From Pleomorphomonas sp. PLEO (lineage in GTDB: Bacteria > Pseudomonadota > Alphaproteobacteria > Rhizobiales > Pleomorphomonadaceae), in NCBI RefSeq assembly GCF_041320595.1, contig NZ_CP166625.1, positions 4,772,001-4,836,000 of the forward strand: DNA of 64,000 nucleotides, written 5' to 3'. Under the pieces are notes generated by a model. That model saw only the letters and a program-made list of their open reading frames with translations. It was not told the DNA's origin and ran no database searches. Below are positions 16,500-24,433 of this stretch, one piece after another. Position numbers and translations under genes: made by a program. Within the stretch, counting starts at the first letter, position 1, and the number at the start of each line of letters is the position of its first letter.

Positions 16500-16721
16500 C
16501 TTGTTGCAACGCTCGAGCCCGTCCGCGCCGAGGTCGGCTACCCGAAGACAATCCGGATCGGTCAGTACTCGGAGTCGTCAGTCGGGATCTCGACCTCTGG
16601 GCCGACCATAAGAGCGTCGTCCCGGACTTCTCACGGCCCGGCAAGCCAACGGACAACGGGCTTCATCGAGAGTTTCAACGGCAAGCTCCGCGCCGAGTGC
16701 CTGAACACGCATTGTTCATGA
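16500..16721 (+). pseudogene. IS3-family transposase OrfB fragment, frameshifted
   Basis: The stretch GFIESFNGKLRAECLNTH is the DDE-domain end of an IS3-family OrfB. Upstream bases give, in shifting frames, the expected YPKTIRI..SEF and DFSRPGKPTDN pieces, so several frameshifts have accumulated. It closes the right flank of the orphan operon. Confidence 0.7.
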
Positions 16722-16734
16722 GTGAGGTGGCTCC

Positions 16735-17385
16735 ACCGGACTGGACAGCTTGTCGGCCTTCGTAAGCTTGGGCCGATGGTCCGTCACGCCGCCAGTCTGA
16801 TGTCGCCGGCCTCCACGTGGACCTCGACGGGTGTACGCCCACTGTGTGTCGAATGAGGTCGTTCGAAGTTGTAGTAGTCGATCCACCGTCCGATGCCGGC
16901 ACGGGCTTCCCAGCCGGTCTCGTAAGCGTGGAGATAGATGCACTCGTACTTCATCGAACGCCATAGCCGCTCGATGAAGACGTTGTCCATCCGCCGACCC
17001 CGCCCGTCCATGGAGATTCGTATACCTGCATCGGTCAGGAGCTCCGTAAACCCGTGGGCCGCTGAACTGGGCTGCCTGGTCCGTGTCGAAGATTTCTGGT
17101 CTCCTATGTCTCGCCATGGCCTCCTCGACCGCGGCGATGTAGAAGTCGGCATCCATCGTGTTCGACAGCCGCCACGCCAATACCCGCAGGCTCGCCCAAT
17201 CCATTACGGCGACGAGGTAGAGGAAGCCCCGTCGCATCGGGATGTAGGTGATATCGGCGTATCAGATGTGGGGCACGCAAGCGCACGGACACCCCGCAGG
17301 CTTCACAGCTCAATTCGAGGTGTTGCCAGCGCTCCAGTAGGGCGGCTTTGAATGTGACCGTGAGGATGATGGTCTCGTCTTCCAT
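16735..17385 (-). pseudogene. IS3-family transposase OrfB, inactivated
   Basis: The catalytic domain can be followed in two frames. One reads YADITYIPMRRGFLYLVAVM, then DADFYIAAVEEAMARH and IFDTDQAAQFS. The second, after about 17,060, reads MDNVFIERLWRSMKYECIYL, then AGIGRWIDYYNFERPHS. A TGA replaces the usual Trp codon before YADITYIP near 17,265. It is a decayed insertion sequence. From 17,386 to 17,536 nothing else is recognisable. Confidence 0.75.
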
Positions 17386-17536
17386 GTCCCGAATATACGT
17401 TCAGAACAAATAGTGAACAACTGACATCGTTCGTCAGTAGTGTCTGTTGAAAACTGTAGGGTTAATCCGGCCGGGGTTGTGGTTACACAACACAAAGAGT
17501 TCAATCGGTTATTGGCTGATTCGCAAAAAACGAACA

Positions 17537-17558
17537 GCCTAGAGGTGCAACTCTAGGC
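17537..17558 (-). terminator. Possible intrinsic terminator
   Basis: The 8-bp stem GCCTAGAG / CTCTAGGC has a six-base loop. On the minus strand it is followed closely by TGTTCGTTTTTT. It could end transcription leftward. No T-tract follows on the plus strand. Confidence 0.45.
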
Positions 17559-17690
17559 CGTTTGAATTGGATCAGCAGCGACGTTTGTCTGAACTACCGT
17601 CGCTCTTTGGATAACCAAATTGGTGATAAACTGATTTGGGTATCCCATGCAAGCTGGTTCAGCCAACAGCCATTACAAAGGATAACCATT

Positions 17691-17891
17691 ATGGCTGAAC
17701 CTGAGACGCCGCGACGCGGCGATCGAGCCCCGTCCTACATGCTCACGGCAGAGGATGCCGCAATCATCAAAGCTCGTATCCGTAAGGGCGAGTTCTTGAA
17801 CCGCATTGCGGCCGACTTCGACGTGAACCCTGGTCGGATCAGCGAGATCAAGACGGGAAAGCGCTTCGCTGAAATCCCGCCTGCCGTCTAG
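17691..17891 (+). CDS. Small HTH-domain protein
   Basis: A 66-residue basic protein. Residues 18-60 form a homeodomain-like helix-turn-helix (AEDAAIIKARIRKGEFLNRI, then DFDVNPGRISEIKTGKRF). It is probably DNA-binding, like small regulators found on mobile elements. AAGGAT precedes the ATG by a normal distance. It stands 166 bp upstream of the HD/Hsp90-like gene, with which it may be associated. The target is unknown. Confidence 0.6.
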   Translation: MAEPETPRRGDRAPSYMLTAEDAAIIKARIRKGEFLNRIAADFDVNPGRISEIKTGKRFAEIPPAV

Positions 17892-18057
17892 CGGCACCGA
17901 CAGGGAGGCGCGGGGTAACCCGCGCCTTTCCAGCTTAGCGATATGAGGTAGGCACAAGCCAATTGATACGCCCTTTGAGAATGAAGTGACCAGATCCGTC
18001 TTCTAGTCGATGAACCGCCCCAAGCCAGCGAGGCTCATTCGTAATTGGAGGTGTGAA

Positions 18058-20751
18058 GTGCAGTGGGAAAATGTTGGCCTCTGGGCACGAGCCATGGACA
18101 AGACCCGATGGGAGCCCTATTCCCACGCCCTACTCGACGAACTGATTGTTGAATATAGAATTTTCTGGCAGAACGCTTGCAAGTTATCGGCCCAGATAGC
18201 CAGAACGCTGCCATCCCTAACCCTCCACGACGAGAAGCATTTCTTTTCACTATGGCAGCGTGCGGATGTAATCGCTGGGCCGAATTACTTGATCACTCCA
18301 CTTGAGGCATTTGTATTCGGTTCGGCTATCTTGCTTCACGACGCAGCAAATTCCGTAGCCGCATTTCCGGGTGGTCTGTCTGAAATTCAGGCTAACGTTA
18401 TTTGGCAGGATGCAGAGGCAGATTGGGCTCACAAACATGAGCACAATTGGGATGAGAAGATTCCCAACTCGGCTCAGGATGAAATTCTCTTTAACACGCT
18501 TCGAGAACTCCATGCTCAGCGAGCCACCAGTCTAGCATGGCTAAAAGTCGGATCAGGCCCCGAAGAACGCCACCTCCTGCAGGATGAGAGGCTTAGGCAC
18601 CATTGCGGCGAGATCATCGGCCTGATTGCCGCAAGTCATCACTGGAACAGTTCTGACCTTGAAAAGCTTCCGAAATTTAAAGGCGCTCTTGATGGCATGC
18701 CTAGCGAGTGGAGTGTGCGCCCGATCGTGCTAGCCTGCTTACTTCGGTGTGCAGATGCCGTTCAAGTTGACCAATCACGTGCGCCAGACTTCCTACTTGC
18801 TTTACTAAATATTCGTGGTGTTTCTCGTGATCATTGGGTGGGTCAAAACAGATTATCGATACCGTTTGTCCTTCCAGAGGACCCCAAAGCGCTTTGCTTC
18901 ACGTCGACAAAATCATTTTCCGAGGAGGACGTCGCCGCATGGTGGGTTGCCAGAGACGCCCTCGCAGTCGCGGACCTCGAGCTTAAAAAGTCGGATGAAT
19001 TACTTCGTGACCTTCGCCTTGCCCCCTTCGCCATTGATCACATCCGCGATGCTTCATCGACAGAAAGGATTTCAAGCCAAATATTGACTGACGGATGGAG
19101 ACCGATATCTGCGGAGGTACGGATTTCAAACGTGTCTCACGTCGTTTCAATGTTTGGTGGCGCCGCACTTTATGGCTATAATCCAATCGTTGCTTTACGT
19201 GAGCTAATTCAAAACAGTATCGACGCTATTCAACAGCGGCGAAAATTGGACGATGATTTTCAAGGTTCGATAACAATTCAAGTTGAGCCAGACGGGGATG
19301 GTGAGCACATCTTCATAATTGTTGATGATGACGGCATCGGAATGTCTGAAGCTGTACTTACCGGACCACTCATCGATTTCGGCGCTAGCTATGCCGGGTC
19401 AACTTTGATGAGAAAAGAGCGCCCCGGCTTAATGGCAAGAAGAGCTCCGCGAATTGGTCGCTACGGGATTGGATTCTTTTCAGTATTCATGATTTCAAGC
19501 GATGTATCAGTTACCTCTCGAAACTTTGACTCAGGAATTGATTCGTTCCTGACGCTAAAGTTTAAAAATGGCCTCTTGAACAGACCCATATTAAAAACTA
19601 CTGGCGAGCAACTACCGGGCGCTCGCATATCAACTCGAGTCCGTCTCCGTGTTAACCGCACGACATTTGATAAGTTACGCACCGTTAGTTTCTCTCTCAA
19701 AGAGTACATTGTATCCCTACCCGAGGCGATTGGCGCTTTATGTCCGATGGCGGACGTAGATATTTTCGTCGTGGAGTCAGGGAGAAAGATGAACGTTCAC
19801 AAGCGCGACTGGCATAAAGGCGATCTGACTTCTTGGCTTCTCAGCATATTTCCTGGACGAGTTTATATTGACGCCTTCAATGATAAAGAGAGATCTTCGC
19901 TCACAAATACCTTAGATCAGGACTATGATGGCGTCATGGGGAAAATGTCGCAACATATTAGGCTGATTTGCGATACACACCCTCAGTTTGGCGCTGCCTG
20001 CATAATTGGCTCCGTCGGCTACTCACTATCCACCGTTGGGGGGCTTCGGACAGAGTTAACATTTGGCTCTGTTGAAGAAAAGTGGTCCGGAGTCATTGAC
20101 CACGTCCCAACAGGGGCGACGCGCCATGTAGGCCCCATTCTCGCACCCGCTGATGCCTTGGCAAAATGGGCGTCTCTCCAAGCACACCTAGCAACTCAGG
20201 CCAATTTCGCCCCGAAAACGCTCAACTTAATTTCAAGTACTACATCAATATTCGCCGGCGATATCACAGATACAATACGCATTCGTATAAACAACAAATG
20301 GCGCACAGCTCAAGAAGTATCAGATATACTTATTTCAGGAGAACAAATATTTTGCCCAATTTTCACTCTTACCGGATATCCATCAATTGTCGATTTACAA
20401 TATACGGTTATAAAAGAATATCTACGTGTACTTAGAATGGATATCTCGTATTTTGGGGATAAATTCCGATACAAGTGCACCACGTTGGAGCACACGCCGT
20501 CTTCAGCGCTAGACCACAATCCAGATAGGGAACTTAGTTTGTTTGACATCGAGCCAAACGGATATGGATTACTTGATATTTTAATCACACTGTGCGATAG
20601 GCGTAATTATACTTTAGATATATCGTACATGGATAATCATTTATTTGCGACTTACGTGGGAAAAGCACCTGGAAAACTAGGGCTAAAGAAACCATACGAA
20701 GTTCGAGGAGACGCAATGCGTTTAACTGCTTACGATTCGAGTTCTCAGTAA
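18058..20751 (+). CDS. HD-domain plus Hsp90-type (GHKL) ATPase protein, putative conflict/defence protein
   Basis: An 897-residue two-domain protein. The N-terminal third has an HD-like helical domain with LHDEKH (about residue 56) and ILLHDAAN (about 94), plus SHHW further on. From about residue 375 a GHKL/Hsp90-type ATP-binding fold follows, with LRELIQNSIDAI (N box), DDDGIGM (G1 box) and GRYGIGFFSVF (G2 box). HD plus Hsp90-ATPase proteins of this size occur in genomic islands and are thought to act in biological conflict; defence activity here is inferred. The GTG at 18,058 follows GGAGG at 7 nt; an ATG at 18,010 would add 16 residues. Base composition is clearly AT-richer than the surroundings, a sign of transfer. 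Confidence 0.65.
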   Translation: MQWENVGLWARAMDKTRWEPYSHALLDELIVEYRIFWQNACKLSAQIARTLPSLTLHDEKHFFSLWQRADVIAGPNYLITPLEAFVFGSAILLHDAANSVAAFPGGLSEIQANVIWQDAEADWAHKHEHNWDEKIPNSAQDEILFNTLRELHAQRATSLAWLKVGSGPEERHLLQDERLRHHCGEIIGLIAASHHWNSSDLEKLPKFKGALDGMPSEWSVRPIVLACLLRCADAVQVDQSRAPDFLLALLNIRGVSRDHWVGQNRLSIPFVLPEDPKALCFTSTKSFSEEDVAAWWVARDALAVADLELKKSDELLRDLRLAPFAIDHIRDASSTERISSQILTDGWRPISAEVRISNVSHVVSMFGGAALYGYNPIVALRELIQNSIDAIQQRRKLDDDFQGSITIQVEPDGDGEHIFIIVDDDGIGMSEAVLTGPLIDFGASYAGSTLMRKERPGLMARRAPRIGRYGIGFFSVFMISSDVSVTSRNFDSGIDSFLTLKFKNGLLNRPILKTTGEQLPGARISTRVRLRVNRTTFDKLRTVSFSLKEYIVSLPEAIGALCPMADVDIFVVESGRKMNVHKRDWHKGDLTSWLLSIFPGRVYIDAFNDKERSSLTNTLDQDYDGVMGKMSQHIRLICDTHPQFGAACIIGSVGYSLSTVGGLRTELTFGSVEEKWSGVIDHVPTGATRHVGPILAPADALAKWASLQAHLATQANFAPKTLNLISSTTSIFAGDITDTIRIRINNKWRTAQEVSDILISGEQIFCPIFTLTGYPSIVDLQYTVIKEYLRVLRMDISYFGDKFRYKCTTLEHTPSSALDHNPDRELSLFDIEPNGYGLLDILITLCDRRNYTLDISYMDNHLFATYVGKAPGKLGLKKPYEVRGDAMRLTAYDSSSQ

Positions 20752-20853
20752 TTTTCGCTAGTTCAGAAACGTTTGGTTCGGCGGAGTTAAACTATTCCTG
20801 TGAGTTTCTATACTAGTCAAAATAGGTTCTCATTTTCATTGATCACAATTTTT

Positions 20854-21126
20854 TTACAATTTCCCAGCTTTGCTTGGTTGGGTCACCCTGAGCTCCGCCA
20901 CGACCAACCCAAGAACCCGCTCGTTGAACCTGTCTCGCGGCATCGTAAATGCGGAGTGCAGTGTAGCGTCGAACGACAGGCAGATCTCCTCGCGGGTTGC
21001 CGCAGTCATTGCCCTGAAAAGGCTCGGAATGTCGCCCCCGTCTTCAACCAGATATATCCCTTCCCCCTCGTAGCCGATTGTCGGAAGCACAAAGACGGCA
21101 TCGCCGGGCTTGAGCGTCGGCGCCAT
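20854..21126 (-). pseudogene. S24 peptidase (LexA/phage-repressor-like) C-terminal fragment
   Basis: The reading frame opens at MAPTLKPGDAVFVLP, which is the catalytic-serine region of S24 peptidases (xMxPTLxPGDxVxV), and continues for 90 residues to a plausible domain end. The DNA-binding N-terminus and the residues before the nucleophile are absent, so it looks like a broken repressor. It ends head to head with another broken regulator at 21,141. Confidence 0.5.
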
Positions 21127-21140
21127 AGCGCTACCGTCAG

Positions 21141-21650
21141 GTGGCCGCCTTCGTCGACGATTTCAGCAATCCGCACAAGCTGCCGCTGATCGCCGCGCTG
21201 ACCGAGATCATGCAATCGGAAGAACTCGTCGTAAGCATCATCAACATCAACACGCACTTCGACCATATCCATGCCTTGCTCAGCGCCGACCAACGGCAGA
21301 TCGACGCCGTGCTGCTCTGCGGCACCGCCTTTCGCGACGAAATGCTGACCGACTCCCGTCTCGGGCCAGGAACGCCACCGATGTTCGTTCTGGCCCGCGA
21401 CAGCCAGATCGACGGCGTACCGGCGATCACCTGCGATGCCGACGTGGCGATGGCCGAGATCTGCGGCTATCTGGCAACGAAGCCCTATCGCCGGCCGGGA
21501 TTCATGGCTGGGCCACAGACTCTGTCGACGGCGCTTGGTCGCCGCCGGCTGTTCCGCGATTTCTGGCTCGGGCGCGGCATATCCTCGGTGCAGGATCTTT
21601 CGGCCGAGACTTACAGCCAGGCCGAGGGCGCCGCCGTCATGCGGACCTAG
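21141..21650 (+). pseudogene. LacI-family regulator fragment lacking the HTH
   Basis: About 169 codons form the first half of a LacI-type ligand-binding domain: FVDDFSNPHKLPLIAALTEI, later AVLLCGTAFRDEML and PAITCDADVAMAEICGYLA. There is no HTH upstream and the frame stops around the middle of the domain. It is treated as a truncated gene. Confidence 0.6.
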
Positions 21651-21712
21651 GAACCTGCTACCGGCGGCGCAAGAGGGGCCAATCGATCGAGGCTCGGGCG
21701 GAGACAGTGTGC

Positions 21713-22075
21713 ATGACCTACGAAGAGTACAACGCGTTCTGCGGCGCGCTGCCGGCGACGAGCTATGTGGTCCAGTGGGGTGGATCGCATGTCTGGAAGG
21801 TCGGCGGGAAGGTCTTCGCGATCGGGGGGTGGCAGGGTGACGAACCAGGTTTCACCTTCAAAGTGAGCGACATCGCCTACGAGATACTCAAGGAGCAGCC
21901 GGGACTGCGTCCCGCACCTTATCTTGCATCCCGGGGGATGAAGTGGATCCAGCACTTCGCCAAGCCCGGCCTCGATGACGGTGCGCTGCGGGACTATATC
22001 CGTGCATCGCACTCCATCGTCTCGAAGGGGGTGTCGAAGAAGAAGCGGATCGAGCTTGGGTTGGCTGTGCCGTAG
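21713..22075 (+). CDS. MmcQ/YjbR-family protein
   Basis: A 120-residue protein of the MmcQ/YjbR family: MTYEEYNAFCGALPATSYVV at the start, HVWKVGGKVFAI, FKVSDIAYEIL, GMKWIQHF and a C-terminal ASHSIVSKGVSKKKR. The fold is a double-wing DNA-binding-like domain, but the physiological role of the family is not established. It converges with the DUF2493 gene 9 bp away. It may be island cargo or displaced chromosomal DNA. Confidence 0.8.
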   Translation: MTYEEYNAFCGALPATSYVVQWGGSHVWKVGGKVFAIGGWQGDEPGFTFKVSDIAYEILKEQPGLRPAPYLASRGMKWIQHFAKPGLDDGALRDYIRASHSIVSKGVSKKKRIELGLAVP

Positions 22076-22084
22076 TGGCGGCGC

Positions 22085-23008
22085 TCAAGCGCCGCCTCCG
22101 AAACGGTAGACCGGGATACCGAGCTTCCTGGCCTTGTCGGCGAGATTGTCCTGAATGCCTGTACCGGGAAAGACGATGATGCCGATTGGCAGGACGGCCA
22201 GCATCGCGTCATTGCGCTTGAACGGCGCCGCCTTGGCGTGTTTGGTCCAGTCGGGTTTGAAGGCAACCTGAGGAACTTTGCGATGGTCGGCCCAGCGGGC
22301 AGCGATCTTCTCGGCGCCTTTCGGCGAACCGCCGTGCAGCAGCACCATGTCGGGATGCTTGGCATGGACCTGATCGAGCTTGGCCCAGATGAGGTTGTGA
22401 TCAGTGCTGTCGCCGCCGGTGAAGGCGATCTTCGGCCCGGCCGGTAATAAGACTTCGGTCTCGGCGCGACGCTTGGCGGCGAGGAAATCGCGACTGTCGA
22501 TCATTGCGGCGGTCAGGTTGCGATGGTTGACCATCGAGCCGGTGCGAGGGCGCCAGCTTGATCCGGTGTGACGCTCGAAGTGATCGGCGGCCTGGTCGCG
22601 CATCAGTTCGAAGGCGTTCCGGCGTTCGATCAGCGTCTGGCCCTCGGCGGTCAGGCGCTCAAGTTCGACCGATTTCACCTCGCTGCCGTCCTGTTCGCGT
22701 TGGTTGCGACGCTGCGCCTGTTCGTTGTCGTCCAGTTCGCGTTCGATCCGGTCGGTGGCGCGGTGGAAGAGATTGACGGTCGACCACAGGAGATCGTCGA
22801 GGTCCGGCTCGAGGCGGGTGTCGGCGAGTGTCGAGATCAGGGCGTCGAAGATGTCGGCGATGGCACCGGCGACATGGTTGCCTTCGGGGAGCGGCCGGGG
22901 ATCGGGTTCCTCCTCAAAGGGGCGGTAGCCGTAGAGCTGAAGCTCCTGCAGAACGTGGTCGGTTGGAGAAGAGCCGTGATGAGGCTCAAAGTCATCGTAC
23001 TCGCTCAT
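22085..23008 (-). CDS. DUF2493-domain protein of plasmid/ICE type
   Basis: A 307-residue protein. The N-terminal half is acidic and helical (about residues 60-180). The C-terminal 110 residues form a DUF2493 Rossmann-like domain: KIAFTGGDSTDH, MVLLHGGSPKGAEKIAARWA, VAFKPDW and IIVFPGTGIQDNLADKA. Such proteins are recurrent on alphaproteobacterial plasmids and ICEs, and a nucleotide-related role is only guessed. The start at 23,008 (MSEYDDFE) is chosen over 23,086 because the extra residues are Arg-rich read-through. It belongs with the Toprim, ParB-like and DUF932 genes downstream of coordinate 23.3 kb, all on the minus strand. Confidence 0.7.
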   Translation of the reverse strand: MSEYDDFEPHHGSSPTDHVLQELQLYGYRPFEEEPDPRPLPEGNHVAGAIADIFDALISTLADTRLEPDLDDLLWSTVNLFHRATDRIERELDDNEQAQRRNQREQDGSEVKSVELERLTAEGQTLIERRNAFELMRDQAADHFERHTGSSWRPRTGSMVNHRNLTAAMIDSRDFLAAKRRAETEVLLPAGPKIAFTGGDSTDHNLIWAKLDQVHAKHPDMVLLHGGSPKGAEKIAARWADHRKVPQVAFKPDWTKHAKAAPFKRNDAMLAVLPIGIIVFPGTGIQDNLADKARKLGIPVYRFGGGA

Positions 23009-23134
23009 TAGGGTGCTCCATCGGATGGACCGCGACCGTCGCGGGCCTTCATGGCGACAAAGCCCACGGGCGGGACGGCCTTGCACCCGGACGCGGCACG
23101 CGACCGGGCCGGAGCGTCAGCGGAGGATGGCAGA

Positions 23135-23196
23135 GGCCGGCTATTTTGCCTCGCGATGGAAAGCGGCCCAAAGGCCGCGCCGGAAAATAGCCGGCC
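23135..23196. repeat. Nested palindrome in the 319-bp gap between the Toprim and DUF2493 genes
   Basis: A 13-bp exact inverted repeat (GGCCGGCTATTTT at 23,135-23,147; AAAATAGCCGGCC at 23,184-23,196) encloses a second hairpin, GCGGCC-caaa-GGCCGC at 23,163-23,178. There is no T-tract, so it is not a simple terminator. It could be a structured RNA, a protein-binding site, or an origin or nick region of the element. No coding sequence is supported in 23,009-23,327. Confidence 0.5.
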
Positions 23197-23327
23197 GCCG
23201 CCATTGCCGGGCCGACCCGGCCGTGGGCCGATCGCCCTCTCGAAGGCCGGACGCGGTCCTCTCCGATGCTGGTGCATTCGGACGGGCATGTTGGCGGCGG
23301 TCCCCACCGCCTCTTCCCCGTTTCCGG

Positions 23328-24365
23328 TCACGCTGCCTGCATCATGAAGCGGGCGACGTCCTGCGGGGCGAGTTGAACCCGGATGTTGGCCCGGAGGGCA
23401 TTGATGCCGAGGTGGCGGAGATCCTCGTTGAAATCTCCGAGCTTGGGCGACAACGCGATCGCCTCGATGCCGGCCGCGTTCGCCCGTTCGATCAGGTTGT
23501 CCCGTGCTCCATCGCCGGCTGGATCGTTGTCGCGGACGACGTAGAGGCGTCGGAGTGCCGCCGGGAATAGAATGGCGGCGAGATGGACCGCGGAAAGAGC
23601 GGCTGCCATCGCCATGGTGGGCATGGCTTCGCTAACTGAGAGGACAGTTTCGATGCCTTCGCCTGCCGCCATGACTTCGTCAGATATACCGAAGCGGACG
23701 GCGTGCCCGAGGAGATCGCCCACAGCTTTCCGCTGCGTGTCGATTGGTGCCTTGTCGGAACCGTCGAGTGCGAGCCAGGTGCGATGCGCGCCGGTAATCC
23801 TGCCGTCGAGATCGGTGACGGCGGCGATCATCGCCGGCCAGACTTCGGTCGGGCTGTGCTCATCGGGCCGATAATAGCATCGGGGATGAAAGCGGAGGTT
23901 TCCGGTTGCGTGCAAAGCCGTAATGCCGCGATGGCGCAGATACGTTTCCACGAGCGTGCCGCCGATCGGCTGCGACATGGCGAACAGCCGCCGTGCCGCT
24001 TCTGCCGAACCTGACGGCGCTGATGTGCTGCGGTGCCGCCTCGATGTCGGCTCCGGTTCAAGATGCGGCAAGCTGAGGAAGCGCCTGGCCTCTTCCACGA
24101 CATCGGCGAAGTCGATGAGACCGAGGGATTCCCGGATCACGTCGAGCAGATCGCCATGCTCGCCGGTGGCGGCGTCGGTCCATTTGCCAGCCGGACCTTT
24201 GGGGCCGTCCCTCAGTCGCACGAACATCGAGCGGCCGGGTGAGTTGCGGACATCGCCAACCTGCCAATAGTTGCCCTGACGACGGCCAGCGTCGAGATAG
24301 TGCCGGCATACCGCTTCGGCGTGGTCGGCAAGACGGCGTGCCAGATCATGCGATTTTTCCACCAT
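23328..24365 (-). CDS. Toprim-domain protein (plasmid/ICE primase-like)
   Basis: A 345-residue protein. The N-terminal half (residues 1-130) is of the DUF7146/primase-like kind, with a GxYWxVGD region, RSMFVRLRDG and KWTDAATGEHGDLLDVI. It is followed by ITGAHRTWLA and a Toprim domain with the glutamate in GEGIETVLS and the Asp pair in VVRDNDPAGDGA. The likely role is replication or DNA processing of the mobile element. It is 68 bp downstream of the ParB-like gene. No helicase domain is fused. Confidence 0.75.
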   Translation of the reverse strand: MVEKSHDLARRLADHAEAVCRHYLDAGRRQGNYWQVGDVRNSPGRSMFVRLRDGPKGPAGKWTDAATGEHGDLLDVIRESLGLIDFADVVEEARRFLSLPHLEPEPTSRRHRSTSAPSGSAEAARRLFAMSQPIGGTLVETYLRHRGITALHATGNLRFHPRCYYRPDEHSPTEVWPAMIAAVTDLDGRITGAHRTWLALDGSDKAPIDTQRKAVGDLLGHAVRFGISDEVMAAGEGIETVLSVSEAMPTMAMAAALSAVHLAAILFPAALRRLYVVRDNDPAGDGARDNLIERANAAGIEAIALSPKLGDFNEDLRHLGINALRANIRVQLAPQDVARFMMQAA

Positions 24366-24433
24366 GACGCACTTCCAAAGAAAAGGCCCGCCATTGCTGA
24401 CGGGCCAGTGGTCGCGGGGTTTCCTGGGTTGGA

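Noticed and set aside
23135-23196. CRISPR-like or simple terminator interpretation of the palindrome
   Set aside because: There is a single copy, no spacers and no T-tract; only a nested inverted repeat is supported. No CRISPR array was seen anywhere in the window.
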